From NCBI GenBank assembly GCA_028583605.1, contig CM053329.1, positions 7,316,001 to 7,380,000 of the forward strand: a stretch of DNA of 64,000 bases. The letters run 5' to 3'. A program made the position numbers and the translations under genes. Shown here one piece after another: positions 33,857 through 45,429 of this stretch (within the stretch, counting starts at the first letter, position 1; every line of letters starts with the position of its first letter). This stretch comes from Dastarcus helophoroides (taxonomy: Eukaryota > Arthropoda > Insecta > Coleoptera > Bothrideridae). The notes beneath the pieces were generated by a model. It did not search any database. It was not told the origin of the DNA and worked only from the letters and a program-made list of their open reading frames with translations.

Positions 33857-33857
<1 letters not shown>

Positions 33858-33932
<75 letters not shown>
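33858..33932. repeat. (ATT)n microsatellite, about 25 units
   Basis: Pure ATT/TTA triplets ending at a TTG variant. Poly-Leu and poly-Ile ORFs over it are artefacts. Confidence 0.97.
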
Positions 33933-33969
33933 GTTATTTATTTTCTACTTTTTTCCTGCAATTTTCACT

Positions 33970-35625
33970 TCTTTAAAGAAAATATTTTTTTAAAAATTTG
34001 GACTCTTTTCTTCAAGTTTTGACTAAAAAAATATGAAAATGTTAGGTTTATCTCTATTTTTTTATTTAAGCTGTATTGTCAAACTTTTCCTGAAATTTCG
34101 ACTTTATTTTTAAAATTTTTACTACATCTTTCTCTGATTTCATTGTAAATTAGGACTTCTGTCAATTTTTTAGTATAAAAACTACGATGTTTTCGCAAAA
34201 TTTCGAATTTTTTTAATCTTCTGTGAAAAAGATTTGCTGTAGAAATTCTGTCTTTGTCTGAATTAAAAATGTTCTTATTGAAACGTAGCTTTTCACAAAA
34301 TTTCAACTTCTTCCTCGAAATTTTGACTTTGCTATAAAAAAGCTTAAAAGTTTCTACTTTTTCCTTTGAATATTCGTAAAATTTAATTTCTTGCTGTAAA
34401 TTTTGTTAAAAGAAACTTTGACCGAAATTTCGACTTTGAAACCTTTAGTTGTGTAAAAAAATTTCTTCGATCTTTTGATTTGCCTTCAAAAAAATTGTTT
34501 AGGAAAATGTGTGGTTTTTATGGAACTTTTGACTTATCTAAGATCCTTTTATAGAAATAACTTTTTTTTAAATTGGCTTTTCTGTAAAATAAATTCTTGG
34601 AAAATATTGGACTCTGTCATTTTATACAGATTTAGAGCATATTCTTTTCAATGCCTTCTCCTATTTTTAATATTATTCTCTTTTAATTTTGTTCTGAAAT
34701 TTTGGTATTTTCCTTGAAATTTTGATTCCTCAGAAGACAATATTTTGTAGAAAATTTCTACTTTTTTTCTCGACATTTTTTGATTGCTGTACACTTTTCT
34801 GTAAATTTTTTTTTTGAAGTTTTGCATAACAATGTTTCTCAAAATTTGAACACTTAGGGTTTTTTTATCGAAATTTTCGACTTTCGTAAAAATTTCGCAG
34901 AAATTTTAACTTTTCATTAATAAAAATGTTTTTTCACTTAACTTTAACTACATTGTGAAAACTTTGACATTTCTGTAAAAAAAGTTTTCAAAATATTCAA
35001 TTTTTTATTCACCTAGTTTCTATTTTGCTGTACTTTTCTTTTTATTAAGAAACTTGAAATTTCGACGTTTGCTTGAAATTTTGACATTTCGCAACAAAAA
35101 TTCCTGATTTTTCTCTGAAAAGTTTATTTACGTAAATGTGAAGTTTTCTTATCGAACTTTTGACGTATTTAAAAATTCTTTTGCAAAAATTTCGCCCCTT
35201 TCATTAACATTTTCACTTTTCTCTAAAATCAAAAAATTTCAAAAATCGAGTTTTTAAATTTTAGCTTTTTTCTAAAAATGTTGTAAAAATTTATAGTTCC
35301 TCTATGCAATGTCTTTTTTTCTTAACATTTTTAATTTATTTATAGCAATAAGGGCTTTTTTCTTAAAGTTTTAATTTTCGTATTTAAACAAAATAATTTG
35401 CAGAAAATTTCGACTTTTTTCTCCTAAAACTTAAAACTTTTCTTTAAAACATCTTTTGAAGATGTAATTTCAAATTTTTGTCGATTAAGAAAATGTTGCC
35501 TGTCAATATTTTCTCATAATTTCCAGGAAAACTGTTTATCTAGAAATTTCTAATTTTTCTTTAAATTTCAATTTTTCGAGTTAAATCTCCATTTCTCGTA
35601 TCGAGTTTTGTCGAGTTGAACCTAC
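33970..35625. repeat. A/T minisatellite block, 1.65 kb
   Basis: Units such as GAAATTTCGACTTTATTTT, CGAAATTTTGACTTTG, GAAACTTGAAATTTCGACG and GAAAATTTCGACTTTTTTC, in the same main sense as 31175-33195. The two were probably one block, split by the fold-back element and the ATT tract. Confidence 0.75.
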
Positions 35626-35850
35626 GATATCGACAATTTTATTTACTTAGAAGTCTATTCAAATAGTTGTTGAAATTGAAACCTGTAGAAAATACGCCTT
35701 CATGCAGGAGAAATACGTTATTACTTTTGTCACATTTTCTCATTTATCCATGGTATTATGTTGTGGAATTATATTATAAGTCGTATTTTGATTTCCCTCT
35801 CTGTTTTAAACCCGAAAAAAGGATTAATATATTGTTTGTGTTTGTTTCAG

Positions 35851-35974
35851 TCCGAGCAATACGGTGCTTAGCAATCCGGAACAAGCCAAAGAATATTTGT
35901 TGAGTTCTGGAACTTGTAAGTGCGGTTTGGAGTGCCACTTCAAGTACGACAGTGTCTTCAATTTCGACCCTAAG
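35851..35974 (+). CDS. Internal exon of an MBD5/MBD6-type (six-banded class) methyl-CpG-binding-domain protein
   Basis: The acceptor is a T/G-rich tract ending TTTGTTTCAG (AG at 35849-35850) and the donor is AAG|GTAAGG at 35974/35975. The exon has one leading base that completes a split codon, then 41 open codons: [41 protein letters not shown]. The [14 protein letters not shown] and FNFDP signature is the second half of the MBD5/MBD6 domain, where a Ser-Pro-Ser precedes it; the split codon would be that Ser. In vertebrates these nuclear proteins associate with the BAP1/PR-DUB H2A deubiquitinase complex, and MBD5/6 domains do not bind methyl-CpG strongly. The usual Pro after GLEC is His here. 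Flanking exons were not found, so introns are likely very long. Confidence 0.85.
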
Positions 35975-35979
35975 GTAAG

Positions 35980-38150
35980 GGAAATTCGATACACACTTTT
36001 ACGCAATCAAAGAAAATGAGTGGAACAACACAGTATTTCCGCAAATCGTTGAACGACGCAAAAGTCAAGTGGGAAATTGTTTACTGGGGTGGAAAATCTA
36101 CCTAAACAGATTACGATGCTAATACGAATTAGATTAATTGTTGCTCTTTTACCATCTCTTCTAATAATTGATTCGTTGCTGCTATTAAATACATTGGTCC
36201 TGGCGCATCCACCAAAATTGTCTTCTTTCGTGATATTTAAATTTTTACTCTGCAGTTTATTCAATAATTTATTGAGTAGTTTAACGATTTTTTTCCCTAA
36301 AACATGCTGCGATATTGCTCTTCCTTGATAAATTAAATTGTCTGAACTTCCTTAATGTGTCCTTCAGCGTTTAAGACCTTACATAGTTTATTACGTTTTA
36401 GCTCAAAACGTGGAGGTTCGAATGACTTCGGGGTTTTTCCAAATGAATTTGATTGAAACATGCCATAAATAAGTTACTCTTCTGATTGCATACCCTGCAG
36501 TTTGATAGATATACGATCGCTCTCATGATTTATTGACAAATTCGAAGCAATAGATAAGGGAGATTTCAGATTCACGGAACGGGCGGCGCAGATTTATTTA
36601 GTATTCATGAAGTGAAATTGATTGCAGCTATCTGTTATGTTTTATCCCCTATAAAAGTAATATCCTGAATGATCCAAACATTAAATTGAAAATTTATATG
36701 AGCCCACCGATAATATAATGTTACGCAAATATTAACATGCAGCCAATTCGTTTAAACGGCGAAGGGATCGATATTGAAATTTGCTTTCAACTAACGCTTT
36801 AAAAATCTCTTGACGCCCGCAACGGCCAAATGAATAATAAAATGCCCCGGTTTCCTTCTCAAAATTTTGTGTTCGCATGGAATAGACATTGCATTTGCTA
36901 ACGAAATTTGAACAAAACAACACAAAATATATATGCTATGGTTGCGTTTTTGTCGTAACAAACAAATACTAACGACAAATTAATCATACCGTATTTTAAA
37001 CTGTTGAGTAAAATTTAACAACTTATTAGAAGTTCATAATCTGTTTCCTCTTAATTTAAATTTATAAATTGACGTTCGAAATTTGATCGAAAGTAATTTG
37101 ATATTCTATAGTGGTCGTTACATTACTTAAGAATTTGATTATTTCTTGAATTATTTTATTATCTCGCAAAAAAATAAACTTTGTTTAACGAAATTTGTGG
37201 CACGTGGAATCTAATGTCTCGTGTTCTTTTTATTAGCGGATTCAATAGCAAGAGTGCAAGCAATGTGATTAAATTTATTACCGAACAAACCCAACGAAGA
37301 TGTAGAAATTTAGTACCCTTTGTTTCTCAAAGTGTCATTTGCAACCACATTTCTAGTTGCTCTGTCCGCTACAACCACTCTCTGACCACCTAATCGATTT
37401 CAACCCCTCGCATTGTTCATTTCACAAGTTTAATTAACCTAAAAACGATCGAATAATCCCGATATTGATATTTACATAACGGGTATTTTTCGCCTCTCAA
37501 CCAGATTTATTAATTTATTAAACAAAAATAAAATAAATTTCTGCCGGCATCAAACCGTATTATTCGATTTAAATTAAAACGATGGGATTATATAATTTAA
37601 TTAACTCGAAAGCCACGTCTGCATCCCCCATGATTGTCCGTATTAAAACCGAGGCTTGTAACATCAAATGTTCGACCATTTTTGTTATCGATTCTGTCAG
37701 TCAGCTAGGCTCCCGGCTCGGCGTAAAAAGAGGATTCAATTATGTATTTATTTTGTTCAGACACAGGCAATATTACCTTTGATACCGAAGCGTTTTGTTT
37801 CAACCCTGGATCGCATTTAAATCGAATGAAAAATAGAAGGATTTGCGAAACGTTCCAGCGCTAAGAGGGAAAACGTAACTGGAACATCTTATTGATTTCG
37901 TTACAAGCAGCAAATAAAGCTTGAGTTTTGTTCAGTTAAATTGGAGTCATTTCGTTATTTTCTTTATATTCCTAATCGTTTTGCAACCGTTCCAATTAAA
38001 AGCGCAATGCGAGTTAGCTAAATAAGATTCATTTTAAACCAATTGTTTTCCTAATATTTATTCTCCACTTCGCCATATGGTGGTTTTTTTTATATCAGAT
38101 CGTTAAGAGTTCAGAACATATTTTGAATTATTTTTGCTAATATTGGATCA
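35980..38150. other. Intron-like unique DNA downstream of the MBD exon
   Basis: About 2 kb with no minisatellite and no transposon recognised, and more balanced composition (36420-36900 and 37180-37930). ORFs of 60-85 codons on both strands match nothing and lack splice context. Low repeat content next to an exon fits constrained intronic DNA. Confidence 0.4.
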
Positions 38151-38159
38151 CATTTTCAC

Positions 38160-39350
38160 TTTCTTTGCAGTTGCGAATTTATTCCAGTCTGACTATTCTT
38201 AATCCAATTGCTAGAATACTTGAAAGTTCGATCTGCTGAACGCCTCAAGAATAAAATAATTTTTTCAGCTTCATAAGGAGATATTAAGATGATTATAATA
38301 TAATGGACATTGCCTTCACATAGCTTGGCAGTTATTGACATAATGGAAAATAAAACAGGAATTGTCAAAAATAAATAATATATCGTCCGATTTTCATGCG
38401 AAAAGCAAATTGTCTCAGGACTCTCGGAGGCAAAATACCACTTAATTATTTGGACCTTTTCTTTTTTCTGTACCCAGACAATGTTTTACGTTTACAAAAG
38501 CAATTGCGATGCCTAGATGTAGCACAGTTGTGTTGAAGCTGCGCATTATCTACCGATGTCTATCAAATTAAAAAAATAACGATTCGGGTAACTAAATTAC
38601 AGTTTGACATACAAGATTTGGTTTTTATTATTTTCAAGCCAAGCAGAACTGATAAATTGACGAATACTGTAATACTGAGACACTGCATAAAGATAGATAT
38701 TTTATTTTCGAAAATTATTACCTCCTACTAAAAAGTCTGATAAACTACTTAACCATAAAATTTGCGCTTCCAAATAAATATCTCCGACGTAAAACATCTT
38801 AAAAGAATCGCATAATAAACCGTACGTGATGGGCCCTCACATTATTCCGTCCTAAAAAGACGGTTTACGACTTCTTATCTAAAATAGGAATCGCCGTCGT
38901 AATGTTAGGCGAGGCGTACGATGCCGTCATGAATAAGTCGAAAAAGATGAAAAGTCAAAACGTATGACATCAACTTTTCCTCTTCGGTAGTGAGATATAC
39001 CTATTTCAAGCGTAACGCCGGATTGACACATTTAGACGTACGACTATTTTAAACATATCGAACGACATGACAGAATGCTCGTAAAAATAAACGAATAGGA
39101 ACTTTTAGAGCTTGACAAGGATTTTTCAGGATGATTACATTTGGTTTGAGAATTTAACTGAAAAGTGATTTGGATGACTTATACGGTGTATAGTAGCAGT
39201 TGTCAGCTTTGTGGAAAAGCCTTTCTGAACATTCTATTAAGTGTTTGCGAAAATTGTTCAACTTACAAAGGTTTAATTATTGATCTATAGGTTTACAGGA
39301 ATTGGTGAATTGGGTAGGAGAAAAAAATATGGAAACAATGCCTCTAAGAA
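38160..39350. other. No gene seen; holds one dispersed repeat
   Basis: 38420-38515 is the partner of the repeat at 22255-22385. The rest is unremarkable. A short hairpin CCGTC-CTAAAAA-GACGG lies at about 38848-38864. Confidence 0.4.
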
Positions 39351-39465
39351 GAAATTATTCTTAGCGAGCAAACAAAATAATATAATAGAAGCTTTTTCAG
39401 TTCATCCAATACTGATAATTTTTTGTTCAGCAACTTTATTAATTTTCCTTCAAGAGTATTATTAC

Positions 39466-39545
39466 TCAATTTATTTTAGAGAAATTGATTCTTTCTTCGA
39501 AAAGATCGGCATTTAGTTTTTCAGCAGGTTGGTTAACTCGTTAAC
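39466..39545 (+). repeat. 80-bp exact duplication, copy 1
   Basis: Identical over 80 bp to 40358-40437; starts TCAATTTATTTTAGAGAAAT and ends GGTTAACTCGTTAAC. It lies inside a minisatellite whose neighbouring units are strongly diverged. Confidence 0.97.
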
Positions 39546-40357
39546 TGATTCTTCAGGTATTTATTTACCTTTTTACAATTTGAAGTTTGATCTCATTTTT
39601 TCATGTGCTGAGTTCCACCAGCAGTTTCTTGACTGTTGACTTTAACATTTTTTTTTCAACAATTTATTAAAGGTCCATCAGGAGCTTCATTTTGGCTTCC
39701 CCCAAAAATTATTTGTCTAATAAAGAGCTGAGGCCTATTTAATCAGTAGTTATTAATACCGGAAGCTTGGGCGAGCTATTTATCATTCATTTTTACAAAA
39801 GCTTTGAAACTGCTTTCTTCAGAAGTTTCGTTATAACATTAATAAAGCTTGGTCAATTCTTCTTTCGAGTGATTCGTCATTTCTTCTTTGACAGCTTCGA
39901 GAAATGTTCCTTCGAGAGGTTTTTCGAATCCGCCTTCTTCTTAAGTTTGGTTGATCGCATCGCTCAGTCCCTCCAAAAATGTCGCATTTTTTTGGAAAAC
40001 GTCTCATCAAAAGCATAAGTAGTCATTCATTTTAGGCATAATATTCATATTCAACTGATGCTATCTCTAAAAGCTTGACCATTTACTTCTATAAAATATA
40101 TTGAGTCTTGTTTCCAGAACTTTGTCATTTTTTATTTCGGGATCTTCATCAGTTCACCCTTTAGGAGCTTTGTCAATTTTTTGCTCATGACTTTAAACTT
40201 GTGCTTCCATACCTTTGTCAATTCCTTCTTCATTAATTTCAATTATTTTCTTTAAAAGGAAGCTGCATCAATTCTTTCTCCAGGAATATTTAGTTTTGTG
40301 GAGGAAAGCTTGTTTAATTCCCTTTTCAGTTTTGGCATATTTTCATAGTCGTTCATT

Positions 40358-40437
40358 TCAATTTATTTTAGAGAAATTGATTCTTTCTTCGAAAAGATCG
40401 GCATTTAGTTTTTCAGCAGGTTGGTTAACTCGTTAAC
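40358..40437 (+). repeat. 80-bp exact duplication, copy 2
   Basis: Copy of 39466-39545, offset by 892 bp. No mismatch was seen on base-by-base reading. Confidence 0.97.
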
Positions 40438-42849
40438 GTCAATTACTCTATTAGGATCTGCGTCAATTTATCGTTCAGAAGCTACTTCAATTCCTCTAGA
40501 GCTGCTACAATTTTTTTTTTGAAGCTTCGTCATTTTTTCTTTCAGAAACACAAATTTCTTTTTCGGGAGCTTGCTCAAATAATGTTTCAAAAATTTCATT
40601 AGTTACTCTTCTACGAGTCTCATTTCTTTAGATCATATTCCAATTTATTCTTCGGGAACTTCGTCAATTCTTTTTTCATTTCTTCAAATCTTTTATCAGT
40701 TTTTAATTCATTCTCCAGTCATTCAATTCTTTCTCCAGAAGGAAATAATATCTTAAAATATTGGCATGACTCAATAGGGAGTTTCGTCAATTCTTCCTTT
40801 CAGAGCTTCGACACATGTTTCTTCAGAAGCTTCGCCAATGTTTGCATTAGGAATATAAATTCTTCTTTAGGGAGCTTATTCAATTATTTCTTATAGAGCT
40901 TCGTCAGTTGTTTCTTCAAGTGCTTTAGTTCTTTATATCCTATTTCAATTCATCTTTCGGGAGGTTCGGTCCCAAGAGCATTAATTCTTCCTTTAGAAGC
41001 TTTATCAATTCTTGCTTCAGATGCTTTTTATTGTGTGCAAGAGTTTGTTTAATTTTTTTTCAGAATTTTCAGGAGAATTCTTGTTATTTCTGTCTCCAAA
41101 ATCTTCATCATTACCGTCATTAGTAGTTTAGTTATTATTATCACTGGGGCTTCCTCCTTTCGTCCTTCGAAAATTTTGTTAATTTTTCCTTTGGAAGCCT
41201 CATATCTTCTTTCAGGATCTACTTCAGTTTATCGTTAGGGAACTTAGTCAGTTCTTCCTTTTGGAGCTTTGACTTATTTTTCTTTACATGCTTTGCTACT
41301 TTTCTTTCAGGATTGTATGTATGTATTTTTTTCGAGAGCTTACTAATTTGTTTCTTCGAGAATTTCAATTCTTCCTTTAAAAGTTTCATTAATTTTATCA
41401 ATTTTTTTTCTCCTAAAAGTTTTTATTTTGTGTGCAAGAACATTTCTTAAACTCTGGCATCTCTTCATAATTTTAATTAGTCATTAATTTCAGGAGAATT
41501 CTTGTCATTTGTTTCTTGGAAATTGTCATCACTACCTTCCCTAGAAATTTCGTTATTCTTATCATTGGGATGCCTCAATTTTTCCTTTGAAAATTTCTTT
41601 AATGTTCCGTTGGGAGCCTCAGTTCTTTTTCAGGATTTATGCCAAATCATCGTTCGTTAGTTTCGTCAATTTTTTCTTCTGGGGGATTCGACAATTTTTG
41701 CATGGGAAGCTTTGCCAATTATTTCTTCGATAACCTTGTCAGTTGTTCCTTTAGAAGCCTCAATTTTTTAGATCCTTACTTCAATTCACTCTTTAGGAGC
41801 TCCATCAGTTCTTCATTCACGAGGTGGAAAATCTTCTTTTAGATGATTCATCCAGAAACTTTTATTTCTTGCATAAGAATTTGTTTAATTCCCCTAATCA
41901 GTTATTCATTTTAAGAGCTTAGTTAATGTTCAGGCGAATCATTTTTATTTCCTTCTTCAAAAGTTTCAACATTACTTTCTCAGGAAACTTCTTCATTCTT
42001 TCTTCGTTCGGGATCTATCTCAATTCATCGTTCGATAGATTTACCAGTTCTGCCTTTTGAATCTTCGTTAAATTTTCGATCAAGAGCTTCATCATTTTTC
42101 CTTCAGGAGCTTCCTCAATTTTCTTTCTGGAGCTTGGCCAATTTTTCTTCAAGGGCTTTATAAATTGCTGCGGGAGCTTGATCTATTATTTCGTCAGTAG
42201 ATTACTCAATTCTTCCTCGAGGAGCCTCAATTCTTTCTACTTCATCCTTCTGGAGCCTCATCGCCTGTTTGAAACAATCATCATTTTTTTCTTCAAAAGC
42301 TTCAATAATATGTCCCCCACAAACTTTGCCAATTCTTCTTTTAGGAACTTGACTACATTTTTCTTAGGTAATACTTTTTATTTCTTTCTCCACAATTTTT
42401 ACCATTACCTTCTCCGGAAGTTTCGTCATTCTTTGCTATGGTGCTTTGGAATTCTTCCTTAATGAGGTTCCTCATTTTCTCCTCTATAAGCCTAAATTAC
42501 TTGTTCAGGAACTTCGTAGATTTTTTCCTTCTGGAGCTGCCTCAATGTCTTCTTCAAGAGCGTCACATGTGCCTCTTGTTAGACCTTGATCTTCACCAGG
42601 TTCATCAATTCTTCCATGAGAACCCTCAATTCTTTAGATCACACTTCATCTTTTGGGAACTTGCTCAACCTTTGCTTTGAGACAATTGTCAGTTTTTCCT
42701 TCAAGAACTTTCTTAATTCTTCCTTTAGGAGCTTTACCAATTTTTCCTCCAGGAGCTTCGCCAATCCTTTCTCTGAGAGCTTCGCCAATCCTTTCTCTGA
42801 GAGCTTCCCCAATTCTTATTTCAGGACCTTCCGCAGTTCATTCCTATGA

Positions 42850-43860
42850 TGAGTAAACATCACTTTGAGATGAAATACAGTTTGCGCACCATACTGTTAC
42901 AAACAAATTATTTCACGATGAGTTTTCAGTTACTTTTAAAAAAAAATATTTCTACAGGTTTAATAAGCATATGGGAAAGGTTTATGTGTCGAATGAGGTT
43001 TTGAGTGGACGAGAAACCCGAATATTGAACTTCGATGTAGTGCAATTTTTTAGTCGTGTAACTTGGTTTCAATCAATGCGGTCAATCTGTCATCGTCCAA
43101 GTCTTCAAGAACCAGGACCAAGGAGCATGGTTGAGATAGAAACTATCAGAACAGCATTTCGTGATGCGTAATAGATTTTATTGCCTATTAAATAATTTTC
43201 ATATTTTTCATTGTAGCATCAATAATTAGATGCGTTGGAATATTCTCGTTAGAGTGGCACTTTCAATGCTCAAATCAAAGCATTTGTTGGCCCCATAGTA
43301 AACTATTCAGTTCCACTTAAAACATTCCAGATTAAAGAGTCGAAGACCTGCAACACCTTTGACTGCAAAGCACTTAAAGCAACACAAGTGTAATGCATTT
43401 TCGCAGTGATATGCGATATCATCAAAGAAAGGAAACGGTGGATCGATAAGATAGCACAACAGGATCTGCCATGCCGTCGCGCACGCTTTAATACGTTACT
43501 CCTTCGAACACACTGTTCGCCTTCGTTCTGGCAAAAACTATTACCTTTGTATCAGACGTTGAAATGATGTTTGCAGCAAACACCCTTATCTTTACCACCG
43601 CTGCCGTGCTTCGCCGGGAAAGCGCTTACTGTTCGCTTTTGCACTAACCTCTCTCCGATAAATTGCCAGCCGTACTATTTGCACCGCAAACGCTCAAACA
43701 CCTCGCAGTATAAACTCGTCAATTTGGCATTTCTAACTGAGTCACGTAGCTCGGTTATAACGCTAGCACATTGGGCGCTGAAGTGCATAAAACACTTTAC
43801 CAATTTCGCAATCGCAAAATTAACCCTTTTTAACTTTTAAATCATGTTTGGAATACATAT
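42850..43860. other. Balanced-composition island, no gene confirmed
   Basis: 42956-43170 has a CAG followed by an open + strand frame of about 66 codons from an ATG at 42971 (MGKVYVSNEVLSGRETRI...), ending in TAA. It looks less A/T-biased than chance ORFs nearby but matches no family recognised. 43430-43830 is the most G/C-rich stretch of the region with CG-rich words (GTCGCGCACGC, TTCGCCGGGAAAGCGC). Possible regulatory DNA or an unrecognised terminal exon. Confidence 0.3.
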
Positions 43861-43929
43861 AAGTTCATTCAAGACTTCTAAATGTATTGGAAAATCGCAG
43901 TTTTATTCCACGTTGTGTAATTTACTGCA

Positions 43930-44065
43930 TCATAAGCAGAAGCACTAGAAGTATTATATTGTAACAGACTGTGAAATTTAAATAGTTATTAGTAAATCGT
44001 ACGGACACCTTTAAATGCATTTAGAATTGACAAGATGCTCTAAGAAAGTGACTCATATCAGGTAG
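43930..44065. repeat. Dispersed repeat, also at 52588-52705
   Basis: ACTGTG, TTAAAT, GTTATTAG, CCTTTAAATG, AATTG and AGATG-TCTAAGAA occur in the same order in both places. Diverged copies, class unknown. Confidence 0.5.
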
Positions 44066-44404
44066 ATGTCCTAGCACTCTCCAGAAATCGAGGAATCTAA
44101 TATTCGGAGGCGATCTATAAATATGCATGAGCCTCCCCTAACTTAATCATAAATCGATGTTATACCAATAAGTTGAATTTGTTAAACAAACTGTTAGAAT
44201 CTATGATGTATTTTTATAGATGACTTTATGCGTAACAATATTGTACATTGCCTTGGATACGCATAGATATACAACGTGATTACGAAAGCTATTAGTCTTC
44301 TTCTGGATTTCGACTGTATCAAAGAATTACTAAAAATGCTTAACCTTTCGTAAGGGGGATCCGTCAGAAACTAATTTAAGGCAGAAGAGTAGGGTATCTC
44401 GTTA

Positions 44405-44575
44405 GGTCATACATACCAAAGACGTAACTCTTTCAAGATTATTAACTCAGTATGTCAGCCATACCAGAGGTGAAACTCTTTTGAAATAGAAATGGCCAAA
44501 AGGCAAAGATAGATAAAACAGAACGCACGCTGATTCAGTATATCTGCTATACCAAAGTTTCAAGTGGTACTGGAA
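44405..44575 (-). repeat. Inverted, decayed copy of the 91-97-bp tandem repeat
   Basis: ATACCAAAGACGTAACTCTT, ATACCAGAGGTGAAACTCTT and a final CTATACCAAAG are complements of the cores at 25764, 25861 and 25952. Confidence 0.5.
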
Positions 44576-44579
44576 TTTA

Positions 44580-45420
44580 AATTTAGTTTATTATTTATTA
44601 ATCCCAAATTGTTTTTGATACGACATTTCTTCTGTTTTGTGCAACAACGCCGCAACCATTCCTGTTCGATTTGCTACCAGCTTAACTACAATCGTAAAAT
44701 TAATTAATGATAAAATTAATTAGCTTTTACTGTACATAAAAAAGAGCATTAGTTATGGAAGTAAAAACTTGTAAATGCAAATTACATTCTTACATAAATA
44801 TTTATGTACGAACACAAATTTTCCAGGGCGTTTTAATCGTATACAATTAGTTGTTCCGAAGCTATCAATATTTTTATGATGTCTAAATTACCAAATAAAA
44901 GGTGGTAGCCTCCTGAATTATGTATAATATCTGCCTGTTGAATTCGTTGCACGGTTGGTTATCCTTTTGTTGTGGCTTTGGTTTTGATTTAACGAGAAAA
45001 TAATATACCAAATGAATTATACAAAAAGATAGTTAAGGTTTGAATATCGATACATCTTGGGAATTTGCAAGTCAAATTTAAATCGTGATGGTTTAGAGAA
45101 GTACAGGTTTTTTTTTTTGGACAGGTGGTAATTAGCACTTTCTTGGTAGATGAACTTGATAGACACCTGTTTTGGCAAGTGAATTGTAGCCCCCTAATTA
45201 TTGGAACGGAAGTAATATTTGGTTAATAACAGTATCCAATTTAAATTTTGAAATAATATAAACTGCAGCTTAACTTGTAAAAGATCTTGCAATTATTTAT
45301 TGCGCTCCTCGACCCCCCGCATGGCCTACTATGCCTACTTGAAGATCGCAATATTGTAGAAAAAAATAATTTGCCGTTTTGAAGGAAAAAAAACAAAACA
45401 TTAAAGTAGTGTTGCTTTAG
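44580..45420. other. No gene seen
   Basis: A/T-rich unique DNA; no exon, RNA gene or repeat was recognised. Confidence 0.4.
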
Positions 45421-45429
45421 TAGCCTTAG

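Larger units (their letters stand above)
39380..42845. repeat. Degenerate 24-bp minisatellite, about 3.4 kb
   Basis: Consensus by eye is AGCTTCGTCAATTCTTCCTT plus TAGG (24 bp). The clearest part is 42761-42810, with two exact 24-bp units starting GCTTCGCCAATCCTTTCTCT. Translation of the + strand gives 8-residue repeats (SFANPFSE, SFRSFTNF), and the minus strand gives LKEELTKL-like octads, but stops and frame changes are frequent throughout. It is best read as a minisatellite; a decayed repeat-protein gene is a weaker alternative. Short ORFs here are fragments of it. Confidence 0.8.

Noticed and set aside
33793..34022. Poly-Leu and poly-Ile ORFs
   Set aside because: Translations of the (ATT)n microsatellite.
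37181..37393. 70-codon ORF containing ICNH as the next MBD5/6 exon
   Set aside because: The residues around it do not follow the family (no CNHRRK-type context) and no acceptor precedes the right phase.
39466..40437. CRISPR-like or LTR interpretation of the 80-bp direct repeat
   Set aside because: A eukaryotic setting, only two copies, ends without TG...CA, and it lies within a minisatellite.
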